Shown piece by piece: positions 1 to 6,438 of a stretch of DNA of 13,268 nucleotides. The position numbers and the translations under genes are program-made. The number at the start of each line of letters is the position of its first letter. Position 1 is the stretch's first letter. The notes under the pieces were generated by a model, which was not told the origin of the DNA, searched no databases, and saw only the letters and a list, made by a program, of their open reading frames with translations. Source of the stretch: an uncultured Porphyromonadaceae bacterium (GTDB lineage Bacteria > Bacteroidota > Bacteroidia > Bacteroidales > Muribaculaceae); assembly GCA_905193995.1 (NCBI GenBank), contig CAJJQT010000023.1:1-13268 (forward strand). The letters run 5' to 3'.

Positions 1-1
1 C

Positions 2-1195
2 GTTACCATCCTTTACGTATTGCCGTACACACAGCAGACTTTGCATAAGGAAGCTACTTTCTACCAGGTCGCCACCGTCATGGGCACGACCACCTTTGGC
101 AAGGCCATCGGCCAGAGCACCTATACCGTCTCCTCGGACGGCTCCGGCATGCACCTGACGACCGTGCGCGCCTACTCGCCGCTCGGCCGCAACTGGAACG
201 GCGAGGGCCTCACGCCCGACATCGTCGTCGCCACACCGGGCCGCCTGCTCGACCACCTGGGCCGCGGCACCGTCGACCCGTCGTCGGTCTCCATCCTCGC
301 CATCGACGAGTACGACAAATGTCTCGAACTCGGCTTTCAGGGCGAGATGAGCCGCATCGTGCGCCGCCTGCCCCGCCCGGCATTTGCCGTGCTCACTTCA
401 GCCACCCGCGCCGACGAGCTGCCCGACTTCATCGATATGACCGGCGCCACAGTCATCGACCGGCTCGGCTCCCCCGCCCGTCCGCGCCTCCACATCGCCC
501 GCGTCGAGTCGGACTCGCGCGACAAACTCGACACACTCACCGACCTCCTCCGATACATCGGCCCCGATCGGCGCACCATCGTCTTCGTCAACCACCGCGA
601 GAGCGCCGAGCGCGTCGTCGACCGCCTGCGACGCGACGGCTTCCCCGCCGCCATCTACCACGGCGGCCTTGAGCAGCTCGACCGCGAGCGCGCCGTAATC
701 ACCCTGGCCAACGGCACGACACCCATCCTCGTGGCCACAGACCTTGCCGGACGCGGTCTCGACATCGAGGCTGTCGAAGCCGTCGTTCACTACCACGTGC
801 CACCCACGGCCCAGACCTGGACTCACCGCAACGGCCGCACAGCCCGTGTCGACGCCCGCGGCGACGTCTACATCATCACCGCCCCGGGCGAATCGCTGCC
901 CGACTACGTTGTCTGGGACAATGACCTGACACTGAATCATTCCGACGAGCGGCCCGCACGTCCCTCATCCGTCACCTACTACATCAACGCCGGCCGTAAG
1001 GAGAAAATTTCGCGTGCCGACATCGCCGGATTCATGATGAAGACCCTCGGCATCCAGGCCGCCGACGTCGGCAAGATCGACCTGCGCGACCACGGCTCAT
1101 ACGTGGCAGTCAGCCGCCGTGCCATCCCCGCTGTCGAAGCCGCCGACGCTCCCAAAATCAAAGGCAAGCGCGTCCGCATCTCCCGTCTCCGCTAA
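2..1195 (+). CDS. DEAD-box RNA helicase C-terminal two thirds, fused in frame to an S41 protease fragment (5' partial)
   Basis: The frame is open from base 2; the first usable start is a TTG at 20, and residue numbers count from it. From about residue 71 the protein is a DEAD-box ATP-dependent RNA helicase. Motif Ib is TPGRLLD (72-78), motif II is DEYD (96-99), motif III is SAT (127-129), motif V is ATDLAGRGLDI (239-249) and motif VI is HRNGRTAR (269-276). A DbpA-like RNA-binding domain follows at about 318-390. DExD in place of DEAD is usual, to my knowledge, in Bacteroidales relatives. The Q motif, Walker A and motif Ia are absent, because residues 17-70 instead match the end of an S41 protease. 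As written the protein could not bind ATP normally. I infer a broken or chimeric gene, either biological or from assembly. The parent helicase probably remodels rRNA. The stop overlaps that of the converging gene. Confidence 0.75.
   Translation, partial: VTILYVLPYTQQTLHKEATFYQVATVMGTTTFGKAIGQSTYTVSSDGSGMHLTTVRAYSPLGRNWNGEGLTPDIVVATPGRLLDHLGRGTVDPSSVSILAIDEYDKCLELGFQGEMSRIVRRLPRPAFAVLTSATRADELPDFIDMTGATVIDRLGSPARPRLHIARVESDSRDKLDTLTDLLRYIGPDRRTIVFVNHRESAERVVDRLRRDGFPAAIYHGGLEQLDRERAVITLANGTTPILVATDLAGRGLDIEAVEAVVHYHVPPTAQTWTHRNGRTARVDARGDVYIITAPGESLPDYVVWDNDLTLNHSDERPARPSSVTYYINAGRKEKISRADIAGFMMKTLGIQAADVGKIDLRDHGSYVAVSRRAIPAVEAADAPKIKGKRVRISRLR
65..232 (+). pseudogene. Fragment of an S41 C-terminal processing protease
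   Basis: Reading in the same frame as the helicase, this stretch encodes TVMGTTTFGK, then a segment containing LTTVRAYSPLGRNWNGEG, then LTPDIVV. This is the order seen in S41 (CtpA/tail-specific) proteases near the catalytic lysine: a GxxTFGKG loop, LTTxRYYTPxGR, and GxxPDIxV. The lysine of TFGK (residue 28 from the TTG at 20) would be the catalytic one. The usual SASASE block, which carries the nucleophilic serine upstream, is missing. The text changes into helicase sequence at the shared PDIVVA. The fragment has no independent start or stop and cannot be a working protease. Confidence 0.7.
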
Positions 1196-1692
1196 TTCAG
1201 GCGCCTATAGGTGGCCGTGCGGCCGTCGGACGACGTGACCGTGTGGCTTTCGTCGGTAAGGTCGCTGATTTTCATCGCCGGAGAATTTTTCAGGCTTTCA
1301 ATAAGATCCTTACTGTAAGCTTCTTTCGACGGCTCGTCCCAAAGCCCGTCCGCATATGTGATCACCAGGCTGTCAAGGTCGTATTCCTGCTTGAGTTCGT
1401 CATCCGAAAGGGCCCATTGGCCGCAATACCGCACCGACACCGTCTCCACTCCGTCCGTATAATAGATCAGGCGCCCGCGAAATCTATAGCTGTCAGCATC
1501 GTAGCTCGTCGAATCGCACATCGACGTCTGATACTGCACCCCGTCCGACTCGACCGTTTCCGTCACACTGCCCACCCAATCGCCGTCAAGCTGCTTCTCC
1601 ATATCGGAATCGTAGCTTGAATATCCGTAAAAGGCCACCACGAAAATGACCGCATAAACTACTATCTCTAATTTAGAAAACTTCGGTTTCAT
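1192..1692 (-). CDS. Small membrane-anchored protein with lipocalin-like region, unknown function
   Basis: A 166-residue protein starting MKPKFSKLEIVVYAVIF. Residues about 8-26 form one hydrophobic segment preceded by lysines, so it is an inner-membrane anchor or uncleaved signal with the rest outside the cytoplasm. The remainder is beta-rich and acidic: an LDGDWVG motif, an aromatic region containing FRGRLIYY, then CGQWALSDDEL and YDLDSLVI. This resembles small lipocalin-like beta-barrels of Bacteroidales lipoproteins, but no lipobox cysteine is present. Two cysteines could pair. The frame extends upstream to 1749, but that start lies inside a perfect inverted repeat in the divergent intergenic region, so 1692 is preferred. 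Its TAG stop overlaps the helicase TAA tail to tail. I do not recognise a named family. Confidence 0.7.
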   Translation of the reverse strand: MKPKFSKLEIVVYAVIFVVAFYGYSSYDSDMEKQLDGDWVGSVTETVESDGVQYQTSMCDSTSYDADSYRFRGRLIYYTDGVETVSVRYCGQWALSDDELKQEYDLDSLVITYADGLWDEPSKEAYSKDLIESLKNSPAMKISDLTDESHTVTSSDGRTATYRRLN

Positions 1693-1713
1693 ACTGATAA
1701 TGGAACTTTTCCG

Positions 1714-1721
1714 CAAATATC
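1714..1721 (-). promoter_or_regulatory. Candidate -7 element for the small membrane protein gene
   Basis: On the minus strand this reads GATATTTG, seven of eight positions against the Bacteroidota TAnnTTTG, and lies 21 nt before the start at 1692. The nearest upstream TTTG (1747-1750) is 25 nt away, longer than the usual 19-21, so this is a weak call. Confidence 0.25.
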
Positions 1722-1723
1722 GC

Positions 1724-1754
1724 GATTTTTGTGGATTTTCATTCCACAAAAATC
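1724..1754. repeat. Perfect 12-bp inverted repeat with 7-nt spacer in a divergent intergenic region
   Basis: The left arm GATTTTTGTGGA (1724-1735) and right arm TCCACAAAAATC (1743-1754) are exact reverse complements around a TTTTCAT spacer. The repeat lies between two divergently transcribed genes, upstream of the start at 1692. No gene reads into it, so a terminator is unlikely. An operator or 5' RNA hairpin for the minus-strand gene fits better. Confidence 0.75.
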
Positions 1755-1802
1755 AAATTTTGCACTATTCTGCTTAAAAATCGGGGAAAAGAGAGCGGGT
1801 AT

Positions 1803-1833
1803 TTTGCGCGGTGGAATTTATTGCCTACCTTTG
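1803..1833 (+). promoter_or_regulatory. Bacteroidota-type promoter for the secreted protein at 1856
   Basis: TTTG at 1803-1806 is followed after exactly 19 nt by TACCTTTG at 1826-1833, matching the TTTG/TAnnTTTG consensus. The predicted transcription start is near 1840, giving a leader of about 16 nt. The promoter therefore rules out translation from the in-frame ATG at 1811. Confidence 0.75.
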
Positions 1834-1855
1834 TCACTTAAACCAATACTACATA

Positions 1856-2332
1856 ATGATGAAAAAATTAATGATGCTAATATGCGCGGCGATCATCGGC
1901 ATCACCGCCGCCAGCGCCCAGAATGAATGGATGGAAGGCCCGGGTAAATATGTAGCGGCCAACACCCGGACAGTCGACAACCGCACATCGGCCTGCAACC
2001 AGGGCGGCGAAGCTTTTGTAGACTTTATCGCCAAATTCCGCACCAGCGCCCAGTTCCGCAAAAGCCGTGTCAGATTCGCATCCTCCGATGAATATGCCAA
2101 GCAGTGTTTCCAGTACTTCGACAACTGGCAGATTCTGAAAGCCCAGCAGAAAAAGGAGACCGACGAGGAATGGTACAGCACCTGGTACGGCATAACGGCC
2201 AGTCAGGTCTGCCTTGAATTCACGGAATGGCCCACAGACCCCGAAAGCGAATGGGGAGGCAGCAGTCTGTACGCCCGCTTCCAGCGCATCGCCGGCAAAT
2301 GGTATATGACCGGCTTCATGGTGGCCGGATAA
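1856..2332 (+). CDS. Small secreted protein, NTF2-like/DUF4348-like, unknown function
   Basis: A 158-residue protein with a clear signal peptide: MMKKLMMLICAAIIG, then a cut after ASA before Q at about residue 22. The start could equally be the second ATG at 1859. The mature part is about 137 residues with three cysteines. It contains FVDFIAKFRTSAQFRKSRVRF and, near the end, YARFQRIAGKWYMTGF. The pattern of an FxxF helix, a 'QxxRxxF' strand and a terminal W-containing strand resembles Bacteroidales DUF4348/NTF2-like secreted proteins; this assignment is from memory and uncertain. It has its own promoter, and there is no lipobox, so it is probably periplasmic or exported. No operon partner is evident, as L31 downstream has a separate promoter. 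Confidence 0.75.
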   Translation: MMKKLMMLICAAIIGITAASAQNEWMEGPGKYVAANTRTVDNRTSACNQGGEAFVDFIAKFRTSAQFRKSRVRFASSDEYAKQCFQYFDNWQILKAQQKKETDEEWYSTWYGITASQVCLEFTEWPTDPESEWGGSSLYARFQRIAGKWYMTGFMVAG

Positions 2333-2363
2333 ACGGCATAAAAATTAAAAAAGGGCGGAAAAT

Positions 2364-2394
2364 TTTGCCGGACGGAATAAAAGTCGTAAATTTG
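2364..2394 (+). promoter_or_regulatory. Bacteroidota-type promoter for the L31 gene
   Basis: TTTG at 2364-2367, a 19-nt spacer, and TAAATTTG at 2387-2394 match the consensus fully. The predicted start of transcription near 2401 gives a leader of about 65 nt, long for a small ribosomal protein gene and rich in dyad symmetry. Confidence 0.8.
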
Positions 2395-2411
2395 CACGCC
2401 ATTACGATATG

Positions 2412-2463
2412 CGGGCCTTACCAGCCCGGCGAATCAATGAACTATAAGCTTATAACGTTATAA
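2412..2463 (+). promoter_or_regulatory. Structured 5' leader of the L31 mRNA
   Basis: Three dyads lie in the predicted leader. CGGGC (2412-2416) pairs with GCCCG (2424-2428) around a 7-nt loop. TATAAGCTTATA (2443-2454) is a perfect 12-bp palindrome. TTATAACGTTATAA (2450-2463) is a perfect 14-bp palindrome overlapping the previous one and ending two bases before the ATG. They could be competing RNA hairpins that control access to the start codon, or a DNA operator. The sequence symmetry is certain; any function is inference. Confidence 0.5.
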
Positions 2464-2465
2464 CA

Positions 2466-2720
2466 ATGAAAAAAGACATCCATCCCGCCAACTATCGCGA
2501 AGTTGTGTTCAAAGATATGTCGAACGATCAGATCTTCATCACCCGCTCGACCGTAGCAACCCGCGAGACCATCGAAGTCGACGGCAAAGAGTACCCCCTG
2601 ATGAAGCTTGAAATCACCAGCGCTTCGCACCCCTTCTTCACCGGCAAGCAGAAGCTTGTCGACACCGCAGGCCGCGTCGACAAGTTCATGAGCCGCTACG
2701 GCAACCGTGGCAAGAAGTAA
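2466..2720 (+). CDS. rpmE2: Ribosomal protein bL31, type B
   Basis: An 84-residue protein starting [20 protein letters not shown] and ending in a basic tail after DKFMSRYG. The order of conserved blocks (KxxIHPxYR, F.D.S, the TRSTV segment, [21 protein letters not shown]) and the length are those of type B L31 of the large ribosomal subunit. The CxxC zinc-binding cysteines of type A L31 are absent; the protein has no cysteine at all. It joins the 50S and 30S subunits at the central protuberance bridge. It is transcribed alone from its own promoter and ends at a strong intrinsic terminator. Zinc-free L31 paralogues are Zur-regulated in several bacteria, and L31 represses its own translation in E. 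coli. Either might apply to the palindromic leader here, but that is not shown. Confidence 0.95.
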   Translation: MKKDIHPANYREVVFKDMSNDQIFITRSTVATRETIEVDGKEYPLMKLEITSASHPFFTGKQKLVDTAGRVDKFMSRYGNRGKK

Positions 2721-2742
2721 TCAGCCGCACACCTTATAAAGA

Positions 2743-2788
2743 CGAGGCCGACAGCTATCCGGAAAGCTGTCGGCCTCGCTTTTTTTTT
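2743..2788 (+). terminator. Intrinsic terminator after L31
   Basis: A perfect 14-bp stem (2743-2756 with 2765-2778), GC-rich at its base, closes an 8-nt loop and is followed by nine Ts at 2780-2788. It starts 22 nt after the L31 stop and lies between converging genes. On the minus strand no U tract follows, so it mainly stops L31 transcription. Confidence 0.92.
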
Positions 2789-2799
2789 GCAAAAACGCC

Positions 2800-3297
2800 T
2801 CAGAGCATACTGATCGCAGCGGCGTAGTCGGGCTCGTTAGTGATCTCGTCGACGAGCTGCCGGTAGATCACCTTCCCCTTTTCGTCGATGATGATCACCG
2901 CGCGGGCCAGCAGCCCCTTGAGCGGGCCGTCGACCATCAGCAGCCCGTATTCCTTCGAGAATTCGGGCGAGCGGAATGCCGAGGCGCCGATGACATCCTC
3001 AAGACCCTCGAGCGTGCAGAATCGCCCGATGGCGAAGGGCAGATCCTCTGACACGCACACCACTGCAACGTCCTTGCGCGACGAGGCTTCCTTGTTGAAC
3101 CGACGCACCGACATGGCGCACACAGGCGTATCGAGGCTCGGGAATACGTTCAGCACCACTTTCTTGCCCCGCAGGTCCGACAGACGCAGGTCTGAAAGGT
3201 CTGCCTTCGTAAGGTCGAAGTCCGGGGCCTGTGTGCCGACTGCGGGCACGTCGCCGTAGGTATGTACTTCAGTACCTTTGAAATATACAGTTTCCAT
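2800..3297 (-). CDS. tpx: Thiol peroxidase Tpx
   Basis: A 165-residue protein of normal family length. The active-site block PSLDTPVCAMSVRRFN carries the peroxidatic cysteine Cys60, with Thr57 and Pro53 in the expected places. SEDLPFAIGRFC supplies the resolving Cys94, as in the Tpx subfamily of atypical 2-Cys peroxiredoxins. Arg132 in LLARAV completes the active site. It reduces hydrogen and alkyl peroxides with thioredoxin as electron donor, in the cytoplasm or periplasm depending on species; no signal peptide is visible here. It starts 36 nt after the stop of the LolA/thioredoxin-like gene on the same strand. It may be the last gene of the operon or have its own promoter, though I found no good consensus. 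The promoter-proximal neighbours act in the envelope and the link to oxidative stress is unclear. Confidence 0.95.
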   Translation of the reverse strand: METVYFKGTEVHTYGDVPAVGTQAPDFDLTKADLSDLRLSDLRGKKVVLNVFPSLDTPVCAMSVRRFNKEASSRKDVAVVCVSEDLPFAIGRFCTLEGLEDVIGASAFRSPEFSKEYGLLMVDGPLKGLLARAVIIIDEKGKVIYRQLVDEITNEPDYAAAISML

Positions 3298-3333
3298 AGT
3301 TAATCAAAAAGCGATTGTTTTTACGTTAATAAC

Positions 3334-4503
3334 TCATTTCAATGCTATTGCTTTTTGAATAACAACCGAACGCGGATCATTGTTGCGTCCTATGATGAAG
3401 TCGGCCACCGTGCCGTCGGCGTTACAGAATATCACCGACGGGAACACTGCCACGCCGCAGTCGCGGGCCAGCGACCGCGCGCTGGTGAGGATGATCTCGC
3501 CCGGGACTGCCTGCCCGACAGCCTCGGCGATCCGGTCGGCGTCGTTGTCCACAAATGCCAGAATCAGGTCTGTCGACCGCGGCAGCAGCGCCACCGCCGT
3601 GCGCAGGTCTCTGACGAACGAGTCGGTCGCATCCACCGTCGCGTCAAGCACGGCTATGACAGTCGGACGGTCGAACGGCTCCCCTGCCTGGTGAGTCCAG
3701 CGCTCGTGGCCGAGGGTCGGAGCGGTGCCCGTCGGCAGCGGCGACCCCGGAAGGCTCTGCAACGAATAGCTGTCGCGGCGGAAGCGTTCGAATTCCTGAG
3801 GATAGGCCGCTATCAGCGCCTCCTCGCTCAGCTGCGGGCAGTCGGAGCCCGTGTCGGCGTAGCGGGCGCTGACGGTCTGCTCCGATGCCTGCCCCGGATT
3901 GTACGTGACCTCGCTTTCGAGCGGCAGCATGGCGCTGTCGAAGACATAGCGGGCCGTAAGGATGTCGTACCCGCCGCTTGACTGCCGCACCCTGACCGAC
4001 GTCGAGCCGTCGCGTCCGGGTTCTACGGCTATCTCGGCTGTCGGGTCCGAAGACATCTCGCGCAGCTCGGCAGCCATGAACCCGGGCAGCAGCTGCACGA
4101 ACTGCGCCTGCCGCTGTATGCCCCGCGAGGCGTCGCCGCCGGGTGCGAAAGGCGCCGCCTCGTCGTCGAAGTGATACTCCTGCATCTTGCCGGGTCGGTA
4201 GCGGAAGTGATGGCCCTGCCAGTAGGCCGAGAAGCCGCGGCCGGCCATCTGTTCGGGCGATGTCAGCGTCCAGTCGATCAGATACTGCTCGCGCGAGAGC
4301 GTGTCGGACGCATCCGTGGCCTGCGCCACTCTGACGGTGTACGTGACGTCGTCCGTGGCGTTGGGCGGCACGATTGTGTAGCTGACCGTGGCTGAATAGC
4401 AGCCGGCCGATTCGAGCGCGGCGGCTATGTCGCCGACCGTGACTGCGGCCGCCCCGGCTATGCCGGCGGCGAGGGCCGCGATGACTGGGAGAATGCGGTT
4501 CAT
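3334..4503 (-). CDS. Exported protein with LolA-like N-terminal and thioredoxin-like C-terminal regions
   Basis: A 389-residue protein. The start at 4503 is fixed by an ATGA overlap with the glycosyltransferase stop and by a signal peptide, MNRILPVIAALAAGIAGAAA. The frame runs upstream to 5226, but that part is an arginine-rich shadow of the glycosyltransferase. Residues about 22-265 read as strands of a LolA/LolB-type half barrel: SATVSYTIVPP, the YLIDWTLTSPEQM block, then GHHFRYRPGKMQEYHF. This suggests binding of a lipid or hydrophobic ligand in the periplasm. Residues about 279-389 resemble a thioredoxin fold, with strand TVIAVLD and a cis-proline motif, GVAVFPSVIF (Pro355). There is no CxxC pair; the cysteines at 349 and 359 are not in active-site positions, so redox catalysis is unlikely. 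It sits between a glycosyltransferase and tpx. The fold assignments are inference. Confidence 0.7.
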   Translation of the reverse strand: MNRILPVIAALAAGIAGAAAVTVGDIAAALESAGCYSATVSYTIVPPNATDDVTYTVRVAQATDASDTLSREQYLIDWTLTSPEQMAGRGFSAYWQGHHFRYRPGKMQEYHFDDEAAPFAPGGDASRGIQRQAQFVQLLPGFMAAELREMSSDPTAEIAVEPGRDGSTSVRVRQSSGGYDILTARYVFDSAMLPLESEVTYNPGQASEQTVSARYADTGSDCPQLSEEALIAAYPQEFERFRRDSYSLQSLPGSPLPTGTAPTLGHERWTHQAGEPFDRPTVIAVLDATVDATDSFVRDLRTAVALLPRSTDLILAFVDNDADRIAEAVGQAVPGEIILTSARSLARDCGVAVFPSVIFCNADGTVADFIIGRNNDPRSVVIQKAIALK

Positions 4504-5549
4504 GATATTGTTTTCAGGTCGGCGAAGGTGCGCCGCCCGTGCAGATAGAAGTTCGACAGTATGTTGACGCGGGCGTCGGGCCGCGTCTTGAGCAGATTTA
4601 CCTCCGGATGCGAGGTGTACGATGCGCGCATCCGGGCGAAGTCGCGGTGGGCGCGGACTATCGCCGCCGCGTTCTTCCACTTCAGCGTCGCCACAAATTT
4701 CGCCCAGGCCAGCGTGTCGAGCAGCCGCCGGCGCAGCAGCGTCGGCCGCAGGTCCCTGGCCGGCAGATTCTTGTGCAGCATCAGCAGGTTGTTGCGGAAG
4801 TTCAGGTACACCTTCCGCGGGCTGTCGGGCGGCAGCGAGCCGCCACCCAGGTGGTAGACTGTGGCCGCCGGCACGGCGTACACCGACCGTCCCGCCAGAT
4901 GTATGCGCCAGCACAGATCTATTTCCTCCATATGCGCGAAAAACTCGCCGTCGAGGCCTCCCGCGTCGAGGTAGACCTGCGTGCGCACCATCAGCGCCGC
5001 GCCCGTGGCCCAGAACACCTCGGCCGGCGTGTCGTACTGGCCGTAGTCGTTCTCGCACACGTCGAAGATGCGCCCGCGGCAGTAGGGGTAGCCGTTGCGG
5101 TCGATGAAGCCGCCGCTCGCGCCGGCGTATTCGAACTGGCCCCGCTCGCGGTAGCTGATGATCTTGGGCTGGCAGGCTCCGGCCTCCGGATGCGACTCCA
5201 TGAAGTCGTAGAGCGTATCCACCCATCCGTCAGCCGTAGCCACGTCGCTGTTGAGCAGCACAGTGTACGGGTAGCCGGTTTCGGCCAGGGCGCGGTTGTA
5301 GCCCCCGGCGAAGCCCAGATTGCGCTCGAAGCGCATGACCTCCACTCCGGCGAACTCTGACTCCAGCACCTGCAGCGAGTCGTCGTCGGAGCCGTTGTCG
5401 GCCACTATGATTCGCGCTGTGGCCGCGTTGGTCGTGGCGATGACCTGCGGCAGGAACTCGCGCAGCAGCACCGAGCCGTTCCAGTTCAGGATGATCACCG
5501 CCACCGGAGGCATGCCTTCGCCGTATTTATGTGTCTGTTCGGGATTCAT
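4500..5549 (-). CDS. Family 2 glycosyltransferase (rhamnosyltransferase-like)
   Basis: A 349-residue GT-A enzyme. The N-terminal strand VAVIILNWNG (16-25), DNGSDD (51-56), RNLGFAGGYN (76-85) and the metal-binding NSD (100-102) form the nucleotide-sugar site. FWATGAALMVRT (179-190) and FFAHMEEIDLCWR (203-215) carry the acceptor site and probable catalytic Glu/Asp. This is the WbbL-like GT2 pattern. It transfers a sugar from an activated nucleotide donor to a lipid-linked or surface glycan on the cytoplasmic face of the membrane. Donor and acceptor cannot be read from sequence. The start at 5549 overlaps the acyltransferase gene by 23 bp; Met13 (5513) lies 13 nt after that stop, has a GAAGG just upstream and fits the family N-terminus, so it is a serious alternative. 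The 3' end overlaps the next gene by ATGA. Confidence 0.9.
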   Translation of the reverse strand: MNPEQTHKYGEGMPPVAVIILNWNGSVLLREFLPQVIATTNAATARIIVADNGSDDDSLQVLESEFAGVEVMRFERNLGFAGGYNRALAETGYPYTVLLNSDVATADGWVDTLYDFMESHPEAGACQPKIISYRERGQFEYAGASGGFIDRNGYPYCRGRIFDVCENDYGQYDTPAEVFWATGAALMVRTQVYLDAGGLDGEFFAHMEEIDLCWRIHLAGRSVYAVPAATVYHLGGGSLPPDSPRKVYLNFRNNLLMLHKNLPARDLRPTLLRRRLLDTLAWAKFVATLKWKNAAAIVRAHRDFARMRASYTSHPEVNLLKTRPDARVNILSNFYLHGRRTFADLKTIS

Positions 5550-6438
5550 TGTCGGTTAGTGTTACTTTATGTTTCCATCGCTTGTGGCTCCAGAGCCAGA
5601 TCGTCGGATCGCGGCGGATGCTGGTCTCCAGCATGCGGGCATAGCGCCGCGTGATCTCGCCTTCGGGCAGCGCCGAGGCGTCCTCGGCTATCAGGCGAGT
5701 GGTGATGCGGTAGTGTCCACGCCCCAGGCGCTCCATGTCCCAGTAGATCACGGCCATACCCAGGCGCCGGGCCAGGGTCTCCGTCCCGGTGATTATGGCC
5801 GTCGGCTGCTCCATCAGCGTCGTGACCAGCCCCGGGTCGCCGTGGCTCGGATGCTGGTCGCTCATGAAGCCCGTGATCGACAGGCGCCCGTCGCGGCGGT
5901 ACTCCAACAGCCGGCGCAGCGCCAGCTTCTTGTCGATGCTCTCCGACCCGAAGCGCGAGCGGATGCCGAGCATCAGCCCGTCGAAGGCCTCCGACCGCAG
6001 CGGTCGGTAGATCTGGGCGAAGACCACCTTGTCCGACGGCTTGTGGCGTGTGTGAAGCGATATCGACGGAGCCCACTCCCAGTTGAAGAAGTGGCCGAAG
6101 TACACCACGATGCTGCGTCCTTGGTCCATCAGCGAGTCGATGATTTCGGTACCCTCGAATTCCATGCGGCCGGCCATTTCGGTGTCGGAGATGTGGAGCA
6201 GCTTCAGCGTCTCGACGAAGTTGTCGGTGAAGTTGCGGTAGAACCGGCGCTCGATCGTGCGGCGTTCTTTCTCAGTCATATCCGGGAAGGCGGCGGCGAG
6301 GTTGGCGCGCACCGTCCGCCGGCGGTAGCGCACCACGCGGTGCAGCACTGCGGCCGCAGCCGTCGACAGCCCGTACAGCGCGCCCAGCGGCAGCCGGGCC
6401 ACCGGCGAGAGCATTCGGCGTAGGGTCGTGGCTTTCAT
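5527..6438 (-). CDS. LpxL/HtrB-family lipid A acyltransferase
   Basis: A 303-residue protein of the lysophospholipid/lipid A late acyltransferase family. A hydrophobic N-terminal stretch (about 10-33) should anchor it to the inner membrane. The catalytic HX4E motif is GHFFNWE (His116, Glu121). YRPL (144-147), SDQHP (193-197) and the C-terminal WLWSHKRWK are the other conserved blocks. It would move an acyl chain from acyl-ACP to the lipid A precursor, forming a secondary acyl chain, on the cytoplasmic face. Bacteroidota often have a single such enzyme. Its ATG is the ATGA overlap with the mtaB stop. Downstream it overlaps the glycosyltransferase frame. Its place in the operon supports a role in building the outer-membrane lipid or glycolipid. 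The exact acyl specificity cannot be told. Confidence 0.92.
   Translation of the reverse strand: MKATTLRRMLSPVARLPLGALYGLSTAAAAVLHRVVRYRRRTVRANLAAAFPDMTEKERRTIERRFYRNFTDNFVETLKLLHISDTEMAGRMEFEGTEIIDSLMDQGRSIVVYFGHFFNWEWAPSISLHTRHKPSDKVVFAQIYRPLRSEAFDGLMLGIRSRFGSESIDKKLALRRLLEYRRDGRLSITGFMSDQHPSHGDPGLVTTLMEQPTAIITGTETLARRLGMAVIYWDMERLGRGHYRITTRLIAEDASALPEGEITRRYARMLETSIRRDPTIWLWSHKRWKHKVTLTDNESRTDT

Noticed and set aside
398..940. Long minus-strand frame opposite the helicase
   Set aside because: It is a shadow frame in GC-rich coding sequence; the plus strand carries clear helicase motifs throughout.
1811..1855. Upstream in-frame ATG for the small secreted protein
   Set aside because: The -7 promoter element at 1826-1833 lies downstream of it, and the signal peptide starts at 1856.
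3304..3358. 9-bp inverted repeat TCAAAAAGC / GCTTTTTGA before tpx
   Set aside because: One arm is the coding end of the upstream gene, the arms are AT-rich and 37 nt apart, and no U tract follows; chance is a sufficient explanation.
4504..5226. N-terminal extension of the LolA/thioredoxin-like frame
   Set aside because: The extension is arginine- and proline-rich shadow sequence of the glycosyltransferase. The start at 4503 has a signal peptide and an ATGA overlap.
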